Positions 25,848-35,558 of a stretch of DNA of 64,000 bases are shown in pieces. Position 1 is the stretch's first letter. Each line of letters starts with the position of its first letter. A program made the position numbers and the translations under genes. This DNA is from Parabacteroides gordonii MS-1 = DSM 23371 (GTDB lineage: Bacteria; Bacteroidota; Bacteroidia; Bacteroidales; Tannerellaceae). The notes below the pieces were generated by a model. It did no database searches. It had not been told where the DNA came from and saw nothing but the letters and a program-made list of their open reading frames with translations. The stretch spans positions 3,236,749-3,300,748 of the forward strand of contig NZ_KQ033919.1 of the NCBI RefSeq assembly GCF_000969825.1. The letters are read 5' to 3'.

Positions 25848-28271
25848 TTATTCGGTTTTAATAATTTCTGCCGGGTTGAGGTTCGCAATCCTCCTTAGTT
25901 GCCATATAATAGTGGCAGCAACGACGATAACCATCAGGATGAACAGGATAATGAACGGGATTACTCCGATCGGGATCCGTACGGTATAATGCTGTAACCA
26001 TGATGTCAATATCATTATCAGTAAAGGGAAAGCAATAGCAGCAGAAATAAATAACTGTAAAATACTGCTCTTACAAAACATGAACAGGATCGTTTGCGGG
26101 GTAGCCCCGTTGATCTTCCTGATAGCGACTTCTTTTTTCCGTCTTTCCGTAGATAATGTAACGGAAGCGTATATCCCCAGTAAACTGATAAGGATACAGA
26201 CAATGGAAAGAATAGATATCAGGCGAAACAGGTTCTGTTCGTAATTGAGATAAAACCCGGCCTGTTCCTTCATACTGTTGATATAGATCGGAGTCGCCTG
26301 ATTGACGTATTTGTATAACTCCGCTTTTACTTCGGCCGTGAAATCCTTCCTGTATTCCGGACTTACCTTTACAAGGCAGCTCATATTGACGCTATTCTCC
26401 GGAAAAGGCATGTAGATGCAAGGTAATACGGACTGGCTTGAATTCCAGTCATTCAGGTTGCTGATGGCATCCGGTAAGATACCGACAATCTGATAACTCG
26501 TCATTTCTTTTCCCCAATACCTGACACTGATCTGCATGCCGATCGGATCCCGGTTTAACAATCGGGCTAATGACTCGTTGATAATTGCCTTATCCGTTTC
26601 TTCCGGTTTGTATAATCTTCCTTTTACCGGTTTTTGGTTGATCAGATCGAAATAGGAAGGGTCGGTATAAACATGGCTAAGTGTTGTTTTTGCTTCCTGT
26701 TCCGTGATCCCGTCCCACGAAAAGCGGCCTTCACCCAATTGCCACGCTCCGGATAATCCCATCGCATTCCGGCAGACCGTTTTTATCTTCGGGTTTTGTT
26801 CGAACTTACGAAGCATATCCTGTCGGATGGGAACGAATTTGTCCCCATTGAGAGATACTTCGAACAAAGTGGTTTTGTCTGCCTCACTTAATCCTGCGGT
26901 TAGCCGGGATTCCAGAAGTTTGCTTTGTTGCAGGACAAACCAGGTCATTCCCAGGAAAAGGAAACAAATAACCAGTTGGATAGAAATAAATAAATGACGC
27001 AGAATACTGTGGCGCCGGATCGTTTTGTCGTTGAACAGGCTCTCTATGATAGAGAACTTTCCAATTTTACCGATCACTCCCAGGCAAAGTAGTGCAATCA
27101 GAATCAATCCGACGAAGCTATACTGTATCAACAGTTTAAATATGAAAGACCGGTTTAATGTGTAGTATAACTGTATGTTGCTTATATAAGGAGTAATCAG
27201 TTCGGTGATGATAAAACTCAGAAAACAAGCTACAATAAAAGCGATGGCCGCCTCTGTGAAAAGAAGCGTGAACAACGACCATTTTTCCGCCCCGTTCACC
27301 TGACGGATACCACATTCGCGGATCCGGTTCATCATCCGTCCGATTATAAAGATGACATAATTGAACAAGGCTGTCAGCAGGACTAACGCACCGATAGCGA
27401 AGAAGATTAATTCCGCACTGTCGAATTTCCCTTTCAGGAACAGCTCCCTTCGCTGTGTCAGCGGCTTGAGCTGCACTTTTAATTCGGCAATGGCATCTTT
27501 CCCTTTGAGATATTCTAGGTTATAATTCGCTAGTTTCTTATTTAATTGAGACAGATTTATACCCGGTTTAATCTTTACATAAGAAGAATACCCGTTGTAG
27601 TGCATCGAACTTTCCGGATCGGCAATTGCCGGGTTCGTGGTATTCAGTTCGATACCGCTGTATCTCTCCAGAGAACTTTGTACGGGAAAGTCTTCGATGA
27701 CTCCCTGAATGGTGAAAACTTCCTTTTGGTCGTTGAAGTCATCGATGTTTGTAAAGGTCTTTCCAACGACATCCAAGGTACCGAATAGTTTGTAAGCCGT
27801 TTTCTCTGTGACCAGAATAGCGTTCGGTATCTGTTGAATGTTCTTTTCATTTCCATTGATAAGCCATATATCGAAAAAATCGAGGAATCCGGGTTCCGAG
27901 AACAGGAATACTTCATTAAAGTAAGTGACCGTTCCGTCAGCAGCCGTTATTTCACAGAGTTTATCTGTGTAAGGGCCTATATTGCTGTAAGCTATGGCCG
28001 ATTCTATTTCGGGAAAAGCTTTGGCTAAAGCGTAGGGTGCGTAATGTTCGTAACAGATTTCTGATCCCTGTTCCGTTTCAGAGTAGAGGATGCAGATCCG
28101 GTCGATATCCGTGATGCTTCTTTCCCAGGCCATGCTTGTCCGTAGGGTGTAAGAACAGAAGGCAAAACAGGTAACTCCCACCGCCAGCCCGATAATGCTG
28201 ATAAGTGACTGTTGCTTATACTTCAACAGGTTGCGTATCGCTATTTTCAAATAGTGCTTTAACATACTCAA
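25848..28271 (-). CDS. MacB-type FtsX-domain ABC permease (permease 4)
   Basis: An 807-aa eight-helix MacB-like permease without an ATPase domain. The start MSMLKHYLKIAIRNLLKYKQ aligns with permease 3 (MSMLRHYFKLAIRNLLKYKS). It has two FtsX domains, the first with IRECGIRQVNGAE and the second with KKEVAIRKINGAT, and it ends NPAEIIKTE. Both signatures are better kept than in permease 5. It follows permease 3 by only 4 nt, so the two are translationally close and probably stoichiometric. Confidence 0.93.
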   Translation of the reverse strand: MSMLKHYLKIAIRNLLKYKQQSLISIIGLAVGVTCFAFCSYTLRTSMAWERSITDIDRICILYSETEQGSEICYEHYAPYALAKAFPEIESAIAYSNIGPYTDKLCEITAADGTVTYFNEVFLFSEPGFLDFFDIWLINGNEKNIQQIPNAILVTEKTAYKLFGTLDVVGKTFTNIDDFNDQKEVFTIQGVIEDFPVQSSLERYSGIELNTTNPAIADPESSMHYNGYSSYVKIKPGINLSQLNKKLANYNLEYLKGKDAIAELKVQLKPLTQRRELFLKGKFDSAELIFFAIGALVLLTALFNYVIFIIGRMMNRIRECGIRQVNGAEKWSLFTLLFTEAAIAFIVACFLSFIITELITPYISNIQLYYTLNRSFIFKLLIQYSFVGLILIALLCLGVIGKIGKFSIIESLFNDKTIRRHSILRHLFISIQLVICFLFLGMTWFVLQQSKLLESRLTAGLSEADKTTLFEVSLNGDKFVPIRQDMLRKFEQNPKIKTVCRNAMGLSGAWQLGEGRFSWDGITEQEAKTTLSHVYTDPSYFDLINQKPVKGRLYKPEETDKAIINESLARLLNRDPIGMQISVRYWGKEMTSYQIVGILPDAISNLNDWNSSQSVLPCIYMPFPENSVNMSCLVKVSPEYRKDFTAEVKAELYKYVNQATPIYINSMKEQAGFYLNYEQNLFRLISILSIVCILISLLGIYASVTLSTERRKKEVAIRKINGATPQTILFMFCKSSILQLFISAAIAFPLLIMILTSWLQHYTVRIPIGVIPFIILFILMVIVVAATIIWQLRRIANLNPAEIIKTE

Positions 28272-28275
28272 TCGT

Positions 28276-30594
28276 TTATTCTGATTTAATTGTTTCTGCC
28301 GGATTCTGGTTGGAAGCCTTCCATATACGCCAGCTTGTACACAAAGAGATAAGGGTTGCCAGTGAAAGCAATATAGCCGGATATATCCACCAGTCGAAAC
28401 TTGTCTGAATCACATAGTTCTCTACCCAGGGTTTCATTATCAGATAACCGACCGGGAATGCGACGGCAGTAGCGGTGAGCAGCAACAACATATATTTCAT
28501 AAAGAATTTGTACATGATATGACGTGTCGTAGTTCCGTTTACCTTCCGGATAGCGATCTCTTTCCGGCGTTGTTCGCAATCGAGCGTGACAAGCGAGAAG
28601 ACACCGAACAAAGAGATCAGTACGCAGACCAGCGTAACAAAATCCAGCATCAGCAACAAGGCATTCTCTGATTTCAGGAACTTGGCGTACTCTTCTTCCA
28701 TATTTACGATAGAGCAATTTCGGATATCCGGGTTCATTTTTTTCACCAGTTGCTCTATCCGTTGCTTGCATTCGGGCCAGCTTCCTTCCTGATATTTGAA
28801 GAGGATACCTTCATCATAATTGGAATTGAACTCTTTGGTCGTTTCCAGCATAACCGGTTTGGCGGGTATGGTAGGTGGAGCGATATAGAAGTCTTTAACC
28901 ACTCCTGCAATGACCAGCTGACTTTCTCCTTTCAGCATTGTTTTTCCGACGGGATGATCCATCTTCATGGCTTTTACCCCGGCCTGGTTTATCAATACCT
29001 GCTTGCCGGAACTGTTAGCCGGGAATGTCCCTTCAACAAGCTGTAGCCCGTAAAATTTTAAATATTCTTCATTACAGTCTATCGTCTCAAATTGTACGGA
29101 TGCGGTAGAGTCCTGACGTCCTTCCCATTCGTTCAGGCTTCGGAAAGAGCGTGCATAGCGGGGGAAAAGGGGAGGGAGTTTCTCCGGAAATATTTCCGTG
29201 ACGAACGGGATCTTACTGATCTCCTCTTTTAGTCCATCGATATTCGGGTAGACATTGACATTCGCCCGGTTGGTTCGTTCCAACCCATAATCAGCCCGGT
29301 TCAGGAAATGTATTTGCTTCATCAGTATGACAGCACAAAAGATAAAACAGATACTGATGATGAATTGTGCAGCCATACTTATTTTCTGGAATGTGTTTTT
29401 ATTCCTGTTTCCCGCAGAGCCTTTCAGCATAGCATTTAAAGTCTGGCGTCTGAAATAGTAGATCGGATATAAAGACAACAGGAACGAAAGGATGACGATG
29501 ATTCCCGAGTATTTAACTGCCTCCAGATAGATAGCGGTATTGTCCAGTTTGATATCGGATAACTCTTTAAACGTAGGCAAGGCAAGCTCTATCAGGATCA
29601 GGCCGGTGAATAAGGCCAGAACCAGCGTCAGCATATACTCGACGGCAAACAGAACCAGTTGGTTACTGTCGGATGAACCGCATACTTTGCGAAGTGCTAT
29701 TTCCTGGTTACGCATTCGTATCCGGGTGATAAACAGGGTCAGATAATTGAATAAAGCGCAAAGGATAACCAGTCCTCCGGCTGAGGCAAACAGTAGAATA
29801 TGTTCGTATTTCACTGTTACTTCCCGGCTAGGACGGTCGTAGCGCATGGCTGTGATCGGGGTCAGTTCCGTTTTACTGATTACGAAAGAGGGATCCTTAT
29901 CTGCCTTAAACTCTTTCAGCTTCTTCCGGAAGGTCTCTATATCGACACCTTTTCTTATTTTGATGAATGTTTGCCAGGAGGACATATTCCATTCTTTTTC
30001 GTACCTGTTCGACGCGAGGATTTCAAAAGGCATATTGCTGTGTATATCCCAGGGTTTTACGATGGCACATATTTTTCTTTTTCCGTAAATATCGATCTCC
30101 TTGCCGATCGGATCTTCCTTCCCGAACAATTGTGCAGCCAGCTGGTCGGTAATGGCTATTTCTTCATTGTCAGGAAGCATGAAGTTATGGTTACCGCTTA
30201 TTACATCGAACCGGAACATTTCCATTGTAGCCGAGTCGACCCCTATTTCAAATGAACTATATTCTACTTCCTTGTATTTGAACTGGCAATTCCAAGCCTG
30301 CATATTGCAGGCTGTCTCTATTTCCGGAAATGTCTCTTTCATAAAAGCCGCCAGCGGATAGGGAGTGATCTGTGATATGCCGTCGTTATACATTTCTGAT
30401 GCTATCCGAACCACATAGATACGGTCGGCTCCGTCATGGAACGTGTCGTAAGTCTGTTCATACCGTATCCACAGAGTAGCCAATGCAAAACAGGTAAAAC
30501 CCACCGCCAGTCCGACAATGCTAATAACAGATTGCGATTTATATTTTAACAGGTTGCGGATAGCTAATTTGAAATAGTGTCGTAGCATACTCAT
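28276..30594 (-). CDS. MacB-type FtsX-domain ABC permease (permease 3)
   Basis: First gene of the second export operon. The frame is open up to 30717, but alignment with permeases 4 and 5 (M.ML.HYFK..IRNLLKYK) puts the start at 30594, and the sigma-54 promoter at 30634-30648 lies inside the longer version, which excludes it. The product is about 772 aa with eight predicted helices, FtsX signatures NQEIALRKVCGSS and RKEIAIRKVNGTT, and C-terminus NPAETIKSE. There is no ATP-binding motif. Expression should need sigma-54 and an NtrC-type activator acting at 30704-30738. Confidence 0.92.
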   Translation of the reverse strand: MSMLRHYFKLAIRNLLKYKSQSVISIVGLAVGFTCFALATLWIRYEQTYDTFHDGADRIYVVRIASEMYNDGISQITPYPLAAFMKETFPEIETACNMQAWNCQFKYKEVEYSSFEIGVDSATMEMFRFDVISGNHNFMLPDNEEIAITDQLAAQLFGKEDPIGKEIDIYGKRKICAIVKPWDIHSNMPFEILASNRYEKEWNMSSWQTFIKIRKGVDIETFRKKLKEFKADKDPSFVISKTELTPITAMRYDRPSREVTVKYEHILLFASAGGLVILCALFNYLTLFITRIRMRNQEIALRKVCGSSDSNQLVLFAVEYMLTLVLALFTGLILIELALPTFKELSDIKLDNTAIYLEAVKYSGIIVILSFLLSLYPIYYFRRQTLNAMLKGSAGNRNKNTFQKISMAAQFIISICFIFCAVILMKQIHFLNRADYGLERTNRANVNVYPNIDGLKEEISKIPFVTEIFPEKLPPLFPRYARSFRSLNEWEGRQDSTASVQFETIDCNEEYLKFYGLQLVEGTFPANSSGKQVLINQAGVKAMKMDHPVGKTMLKGESQLVIAGVVKDFYIAPPTIPAKPVMLETTKEFNSNYDEGILFKYQEGSWPECKQRIEQLVKKMNPDIRNCSIVNMEEEYAKFLKSENALLLMLDFVTLVCVLISLFGVFSLVTLDCEQRRKEIAIRKVNGTTTRHIMYKFFMKYMLLLLTATAVAFPVGYLIMKPWVENYVIQTSFDWWIYPAILLSLATLISLCTSWRIWKASNQNPAETIKSE

Positions 30595-30633
30595 TCTTAT
30601 ACTGATATTTGTTACAAGTTTACTAAATAAAAA

Positions 30634-30648
30634 GCAAAATGTATGCCA
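30634..30648 (-). promoter_or_regulatory. sigma-54 promoter of the second permease operon
   Basis: On the minus strand this is TGGCATACATTTTGC, the best sigma-54 match of the three in the window (GG and GC at -24/-12). It lies 39 nt upstream of the permease 3 ATG and 55 nt from the UAS pair at 30704-30738. Confidence 0.82.
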
Positions 30649-30703
30649 AATGGGTAAATTGTTGATATAGTTGTTGTTATGAGATAATTTCGTCCGCCGC
30701 TCC

Positions 30704-30738
30704 GTGTGTATTCGCACGTAATGTGTTCATTATCGCAC
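30704..30738 (-). promoter_or_regulatory. Paired activator (UAS) sites of the second permease operon
   Basis: GTGTGTATTCGCAC (30704-30717) and GTTCATTATCGCAC (30725-30738) start 21 bp apart. As at the ATPase gene, the promoter-distal site begins GTTC. They lie between the stop of permease 2 (30746) and the start of permease 3. Confidence 0.78.
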
Positions 30739-30745
30739 TGATCGC

Positions 30746-33115
30746 CTATTCTGTTTTAACAGCCTGTGCCGGATTTGTTCCGGCTGCTTTGCGTATTTGC
30801 CAGATAACTGTGATAAGCGCAATCCCCCCAGTCAGGATGGCTGCAATGGCGAACAGCCACCAGGATATAGCTGTCTGATGAGAGAAATCTTTCAGGTAAT
30901 GCCGGATAGCGAGCCAGGATAACGGAGTGGCTATCACAAAAGAGACCAGCAACAACTGGCAATACTTACGCAGCAACAGCCTGGTGATCATGGAGGTGGT
31001 CGCCCCGTTTATCTTACGGATCGCTATCTCCTTATACCGTTGCTGGATATCGAACAGCGACAGGCTGAAGAGCCCCATCGAAGAGATCAGGATCGCGATC
31101 AGGGCAAAGACGGAATAGATCCGTGCGACCAGCCGATCTTTCTCATACATGGCACTGATCTCGTCTTCCACAAAAGTGTATTCAAATTCTCCTCCGACAG
31201 TACCGGTATGAAACTCTTTCAGGAATTGGATAGCCTCCTGCCGATGCCCGGGAACAATAGAAGCCATTAACTTTCCGGGCCAGAACATTTCATCTTTTAC
31301 ATCTTTGGAAGTGATGATGACCGGTTGGTTGCGTTGTGAGAGATGCACGACCTGGAATTCAGGCGTGAAGCCCTTTACCAGATATGAGTGGATTCCATTA
31401 TATGATTCCATTTCCAGTTCCGTAGGGGACTGACCTCCTTTACTGAAGAGCTTTCTAGCTGTTTCGTTCATCAGTATCTCGTGTTCGCTCTCCGGAAGTT
31501 TGTCTTTTGATACAGCTATCTCATATACATCGAAGAAACTGTTGTAAACCTTTACATGAAATACTTCCTGCCATTCTCCTCCGGGAATGCGCATATTCTG
31601 CTTATTGAGTTGATCGTTCGGTATTTCGTATGGACTCAGTCCATAGGTAAACGACTGAAATAAAGGAGACGCTTTGATGGCATTCTGCACCTTGAACGAA
31701 ATCTCATCAGACCGCTTCCGGTCTTCCTCTCCATAACTCATTTGAGAGGAAGGGCGCATGAACCATACTTTTATAATATCCTTTGTCCGGTATCCCAGAT
31801 CGGCATTCAGCATGAAGTGAAGCTGCTTCATAAAAAACAGGGAAGAAATGATCAGGCAGCAGGTAATACCATACTGGATGATTAAAAAGACGGAGCGGGT
31901 TCCCATCTTGTTCTTCTCCGGAACAGCGCCTTGCAGTGAACGGATTGTCTGCCGGAAGCTATAATTGAAAAAAGGATATATAGTAATGACCAATGGTAAT
32001 CCAATCAGAAGCCCCAGGGATAATATCGTATTAAAAGACGATCCGACAACCGTCGAAATACCGAGCAGGTTTATCTGCATCGGGTTGGTGATCTCGATAA
32101 TCATCCAGCTGAGAAAGAGTGAAGCTGCCGTTAATACCAGATTCTCGGCATACAACTGGATGAACAGTTGTACAGGCCTGGCTCCGAATACCTTCTTCAT
32201 CCCTAGTTCCCGGCTGCGTTTGATGATAACGACCGAACTGATATGGATAAAGTTAAATACCCCGATCAACAACAGTAAGATGGCAACGAACGATAGGATC
32301 TTCAGACTGTCTGCATTGCCTTGACGGAACGTATTTTGCCCTTTGTCAACAGCCTTGTCCATATAAAGCTTATCCAACGGGATAACCTGGAAAAGAAAAT
32401 TATCGGTATCGTCCGCGTTATGGTTTGCTTTAAGTCTGTCATTGATCCGGGTGGCACTGATACCGGGAAAAGCTTGAGCGATCGTGTAGTAGTTTACGGG
32501 AGGCCACCGCCATTGCAACTCTTTTGATATCAGCAGGTCGAAGTTGAGAGAACTTTGCGTTACCGTCTTTCCCGTGATCCCTTTGATCGTCAGGATATTT
32601 CCGTTATACTCAATATTCTTGCCGACCGGGTTCTCTTTGCCGAACAACTTCTGTGCGAACCTGCTGGTGATAACCGCCTCTTTAGGGTCGGCCAGTAAGC
32701 GGGCACGATCTCCTTCCAATACCGAATAGTCTAGCAGTTGCAGGAAAAGAGTATCTGTAGCTAATACGTGTGCATTAAATTTCTTCTCGTCAATATTGAT
32801 CTCTACATCGCTGAGGGAAACAAAGGATGTCCTTTTCTCTATTTCCGGAATATCCAGCGGATTAATATAGTTTTTCTTCAGGAGTACATTATCCGTAGTA
32901 CACAGGACAGGTGGCAGTTCGCCGTTTCCCCGATGGCGTAGACTCAGGTACAGTTGCTCATGTTTTTTATTGAAATGATCGGTCGTTGCCTCACTGTACA
33001 CATACCGGCTGATGATGATGACGCAGGCCAGACTCAAGGCCAGACCGAGAATATTAATAATCGTGTATAACCGGAAACGTACCAGTGAACGTATGGCAAG
33101 CAGGATGATCTTCAT
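30746..33115 (-). CDS. MacB-type FtsX-domain ABC permease (permease 2)
   Basis: A 789-aa permease with an N-terminal helix after MKIILLAIRSLVRFRLYTII, two periplasmic regions and two FtsX bundles. The signatures are SRELGMKKVFGAR in the first half and YKEIAIRKINGAT in the second; it ends NPAQAVKTE. It is clearly closer to permease 1 than to permeases 3-5 (shared LDYSVLEGD/LDYPVISD and TGTVGGEFEYTFVEDE/DTVGGEFEYSFVEDE segments), so the five fall into a 2 + 3 pattern. It is the last gene of the TolC operon, 17 nt after permease 1. Confidence 0.93.
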   Translation of the reverse strand: MKIILLAIRSLVRFRLYTIINILGLALSLACVIIISRYVYSEATTDHFNKKHEQLYLSLRHRGNGELPPVLCTTDNVLLKKNYINPLDIPEIEKRTSFVSLSDVEINIDEKKFNAHVLATDTLFLQLLDYSVLEGDRARLLADPKEAVITSRFAQKLFGKENPVGKNIEYNGNILTIKGITGKTVTQSSLNFDLLISKELQWRWPPVNYYTIAQAFPGISATRINDRLKANHNADDTDNFLFQVIPLDKLYMDKAVDKGQNTFRQGNADSLKILSFVAILLLLIGVFNFIHISSVVIIKRSRELGMKKVFGARPVQLFIQLYAENLVLTAASLFLSWMIIEITNPMQINLLGISTVVGSSFNTILSLGLLIGLPLVITIYPFFNYSFRQTIRSLQGAVPEKNKMGTRSVFLIIQYGITCCLIISSLFFMKQLHFMLNADLGYRTKDIIKVWFMRPSSQMSYGEEDRKRSDEISFKVQNAIKASPLFQSFTYGLSPYEIPNDQLNKQNMRIPGGEWQEVFHVKVYNSFFDVYEIAVSKDKLPESEHEILMNETARKLFSKGGQSPTELEMESYNGIHSYLVKGFTPEFQVVHLSQRNQPVIITSKDVKDEMFWPGKLMASIVPGHRQEAIQFLKEFHTGTVGGEFEYTFVEDEISAMYEKDRLVARIYSVFALIAILISSMGLFSLSLFDIQQRYKEIAIRKINGATTSMITRLLLRKYCQLLLVSFVIATPLSWLAIRHYLKDFSHQTAISWWLFAIAAILTGGIALITVIWQIRKAAGTNPAQAVKTE

Positions 33116-33132
33116 GGATATGTTGTATTTGT

Positions 33133-35538
33133 TTATTCCGCATTCATGGCTTCCGCCGGATTAGTCTGTGCCGCTTTATGTATCTGCCAGATCAGTGTAG
33201 CCAGGGATATTCCGGCCGTAACGATCAAAGCGGCAGCAAAGATCCACCAGGAGACAGGAGCTTTGTTGGCAAAGTTTTCCAGGTATTTGAAAATAGCCAG
33301 CAGTGAGATCGGAATGGATATCATAAATGCTAATGCCAGTAATTTGAAATATTTGCGTAACATCATTTGCATGACAACATTGGTTGTAGCCCCGTTTACC
33401 TTACGAATGGCAATCTCTCGATATCGCTGCTGAACATCAAACAGAGACAAACTGAACAAACCTAATGAAGAGATTAGAATAGCTATGATTGTGAATATGG
33501 AATAGATATAAGCAGCCTTTTTATCATCTTTATAAAGAGCACCAACTTCGTCTTCAACAAATGAATATTCAAACTCACCGCCTACGGTGTCGTTGTGGAG
33601 TTTCTTCAGAAAGGTAATTGCTTCCTGTTTTTTTCCGGGAACGATGGTAGCCATTAATTTTTGACTGTTATAACTTCCGGAGTTGGAAATAACCAACGGG
33701 GCGGTGGGCTTGGACAAGTGCGTGAACTTGAAATCCTTTACCACACCGATAACCTGATAAGGAGGATTTGTTTCCATATTCTCCCGGCTGGTAAGCCACA
33801 AACGGCTATCCGGCTGTAATTGTACTGTTTCTATATCGGTTATACCAAATAATCTTTGTGCTGTCTCGTTAATAATGAACTGGTAACCATATGTATTATC
33901 AATGGAATCGTTCCAAAATCGCCCTTCTTTTAATGCTAAGCCGTACATCTGTATATTTTGTGCAGACATATAGGCAGAGCAAACTTCTTTATATTCTCCG
34001 TCCGCTGTTTTCAAACGAATACCGCCTTCCTGTATCGTGTGGGGGCTATCTCCATATACCCAATTAATAAAAAGGGGACTGGCATCCATTTTCTGTTTTA
34101 TCTCGCCATCTAGCCGGTTAATATTATTGAAGTATTTTATACGGTCTTCATCCGACATGCTCCATACATTGCTAGGATGTTTGATAAACTGAGCTTTTAT
34201 AATGTCTTTTGTTTTATATCCCAGATCTGCATTCAGCATAAAATGGAGTTGTTTCATAAAGAACAAAGATACGATTATCAGGCAGCAGGTGATAATATAT
34301 TGAAATGCAATAAAAACAGAACGTGAGACCACAGAGTTACCACTGTGATTTACCGAGCGAAGTGAAGTTATAGGTGGCGTGTAATTATATCTGATAAAAG
34401 GATACACGGAGGTGATGGCTGGTAGCAGGAAGAGAATACCCATTGAAAGTAAAAAGTCAAATGTCAGACTGTTTACTTGCGAGATACCCAGGGTCGATTC
34501 AATGGCTCCTCCGCTAATCTCAATTAATATCCAGGCGATAAAGAGGGCACAGCCTATCATTACTATGTTTTCACCAACGAGTTGCATCAGCATTTGTAAA
34601 GCTCTGGCACCAAATACTTTTTTCATCCCTAACTCGCGTGCCCGTTTCAGCATCAGGACAGTATAGATATTGATGAAGTTGAAGATGCCTACAAGCAAAA
34701 TAAGAAAAGCGACACCGGAGAGAACCAGGATATTGCTTTTGTTTCCCCGTAGAAAAGTGTCATCGAACGTGTTGACAGTTTTGTCAAAGTACAATTTGCC
34801 GAGGGGAAGCAGTTGGTTAGGTGTTTCCTTACTTCCTTCTTTTATGTTACTGATAAATTCTTTATTCAGTTTATCAATATCAGTGCCGGGAGCCAATAAT
34901 ACGATAGCTTCAAAAGCACGTCCCCATTTTTCTTGCAATTGCCAGGAAACGAGGAGGTCGAACTGAATGGAACTTTTATCGACAGGGTCGTCGATTACTG
35001 TGGTGATCGTAATTGTTTTACCGATAGAGTGTTGTATGCTTTTTCCTACTATATCTTTGTCTGTTCCGAACAGCTTTCGGGCAAACTTCCGTGTAATAAC
35101 TGCACTTTGCGGATCCTGTAGTGGAATTTGTTTATTGTCGGATATAACCGGATAATCCAGAATCTGTAAAAAAGCAGTATCGGCAACCAGGATTCGCGCA
35201 TTGTATTTTACATCATTAACTGTTATATAGTCTTCTGTAAAAGAAGAGAAAGGGGCTACTTTCTCAACAGACGGATTGTTTATCAAGCGGGAATCACCCA
35301 TGCCTGTTCCGGGATTGAAATTGTAATAAAAACGAGGCATTGTTTCTTGTTCAAAATGCTGTGTGACCAGGCATAACCGATCCAAATTTTTATTGAAATG
35401 GTCTACAGTCAGTTCCCTGTACACATGTCGGGATATGGTCATCACGCAGGCCAGGCTCATGGCCAGGCCTATTATATTGATAGCGGTGTACAGTCGGAAA
35501 CGTGATAACGACCGGATAGCAAGTAATAATATTTTCAT
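33133..35538 (-). CDS. MacB-type FtsX-domain ABC permease (permease 1)
   Basis: An 801-aa eight-helix permease, start MKILLLAIRSLSRFRLYTAI. It has FtsX signatures ARELGMKKVFGAR and YREIAIRKVNGAT and C-terminus NPAEAMNAE. It lies 20 nt downstream of the adaptor gene, so adaptor, outer-membrane channel and permeases 1-2 form one transcription unit from the sigma-54 promoter at 38305-38319. No ATPase domain is present. Function is most likely export of a periplasmic compound or lipid, as in MacAB-TolC; the substrate is unknown. Confidence 0.93.
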   Translation of the reverse strand: MKILLLAIRSLSRFRLYTAINIIGLAMSLACVMTISRHVYRELTVDHFNKNLDRLCLVTQHFEQETMPRFYYNFNPGTGMGDSRLINNPSVEKVAPFSSFTEDYITVNDVKYNARILVADTAFLQILDYPVISDNKQIPLQDPQSAVITRKFARKLFGTDKDIVGKSIQHSIGKTITITTVIDDPVDKSSIQFDLLVSWQLQEKWGRAFEAIVLLAPGTDIDKLNKEFISNIKEGSKETPNQLLPLGKLYFDKTVNTFDDTFLRGNKSNILVLSGVAFLILLVGIFNFINIYTVLMLKRARELGMKKVFGARALQMLMQLVGENIVMIGCALFIAWILIEISGGAIESTLGISQVNSLTFDFLLSMGILFLLPAITSVYPFIRYNYTPPITSLRSVNHSGNSVVSRSVFIAFQYIITCCLIIVSLFFMKQLHFMLNADLGYKTKDIIKAQFIKHPSNVWSMSDEDRIKYFNNINRLDGEIKQKMDASPLFINWVYGDSPHTIQEGGIRLKTADGEYKEVCSAYMSAQNIQMYGLALKEGRFWNDSIDNTYGYQFIINETAQRLFGITDIETVQLQPDSRLWLTSRENMETNPPYQVIGVVKDFKFTHLSKPTAPLVISNSGSYNSQKLMATIVPGKKQEAITFLKKLHNDTVGGEFEYSFVEDEVGALYKDDKKAAYIYSIFTIIAILISSLGLFSLSLFDVQQRYREIAIRKVNGATTNVVMQMMLRKYFKLLALAFMISIPISLLAIFKYLENFANKAPVSWWIFAAALIVTAGISLATLIWQIHKAAQTNPAEAMNAE

Positions 35539-35558
35539 GGTATCTGTTTTCTTATTCC

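Noticed and set aside
28276-30717. Permease 3 starting at 30717
   Set aside because: The extra 41 residues are not membrane-permease-like, have no counterpart in permeases 4 and 5, and would overlap the sigma-54 promoter and the UAS.
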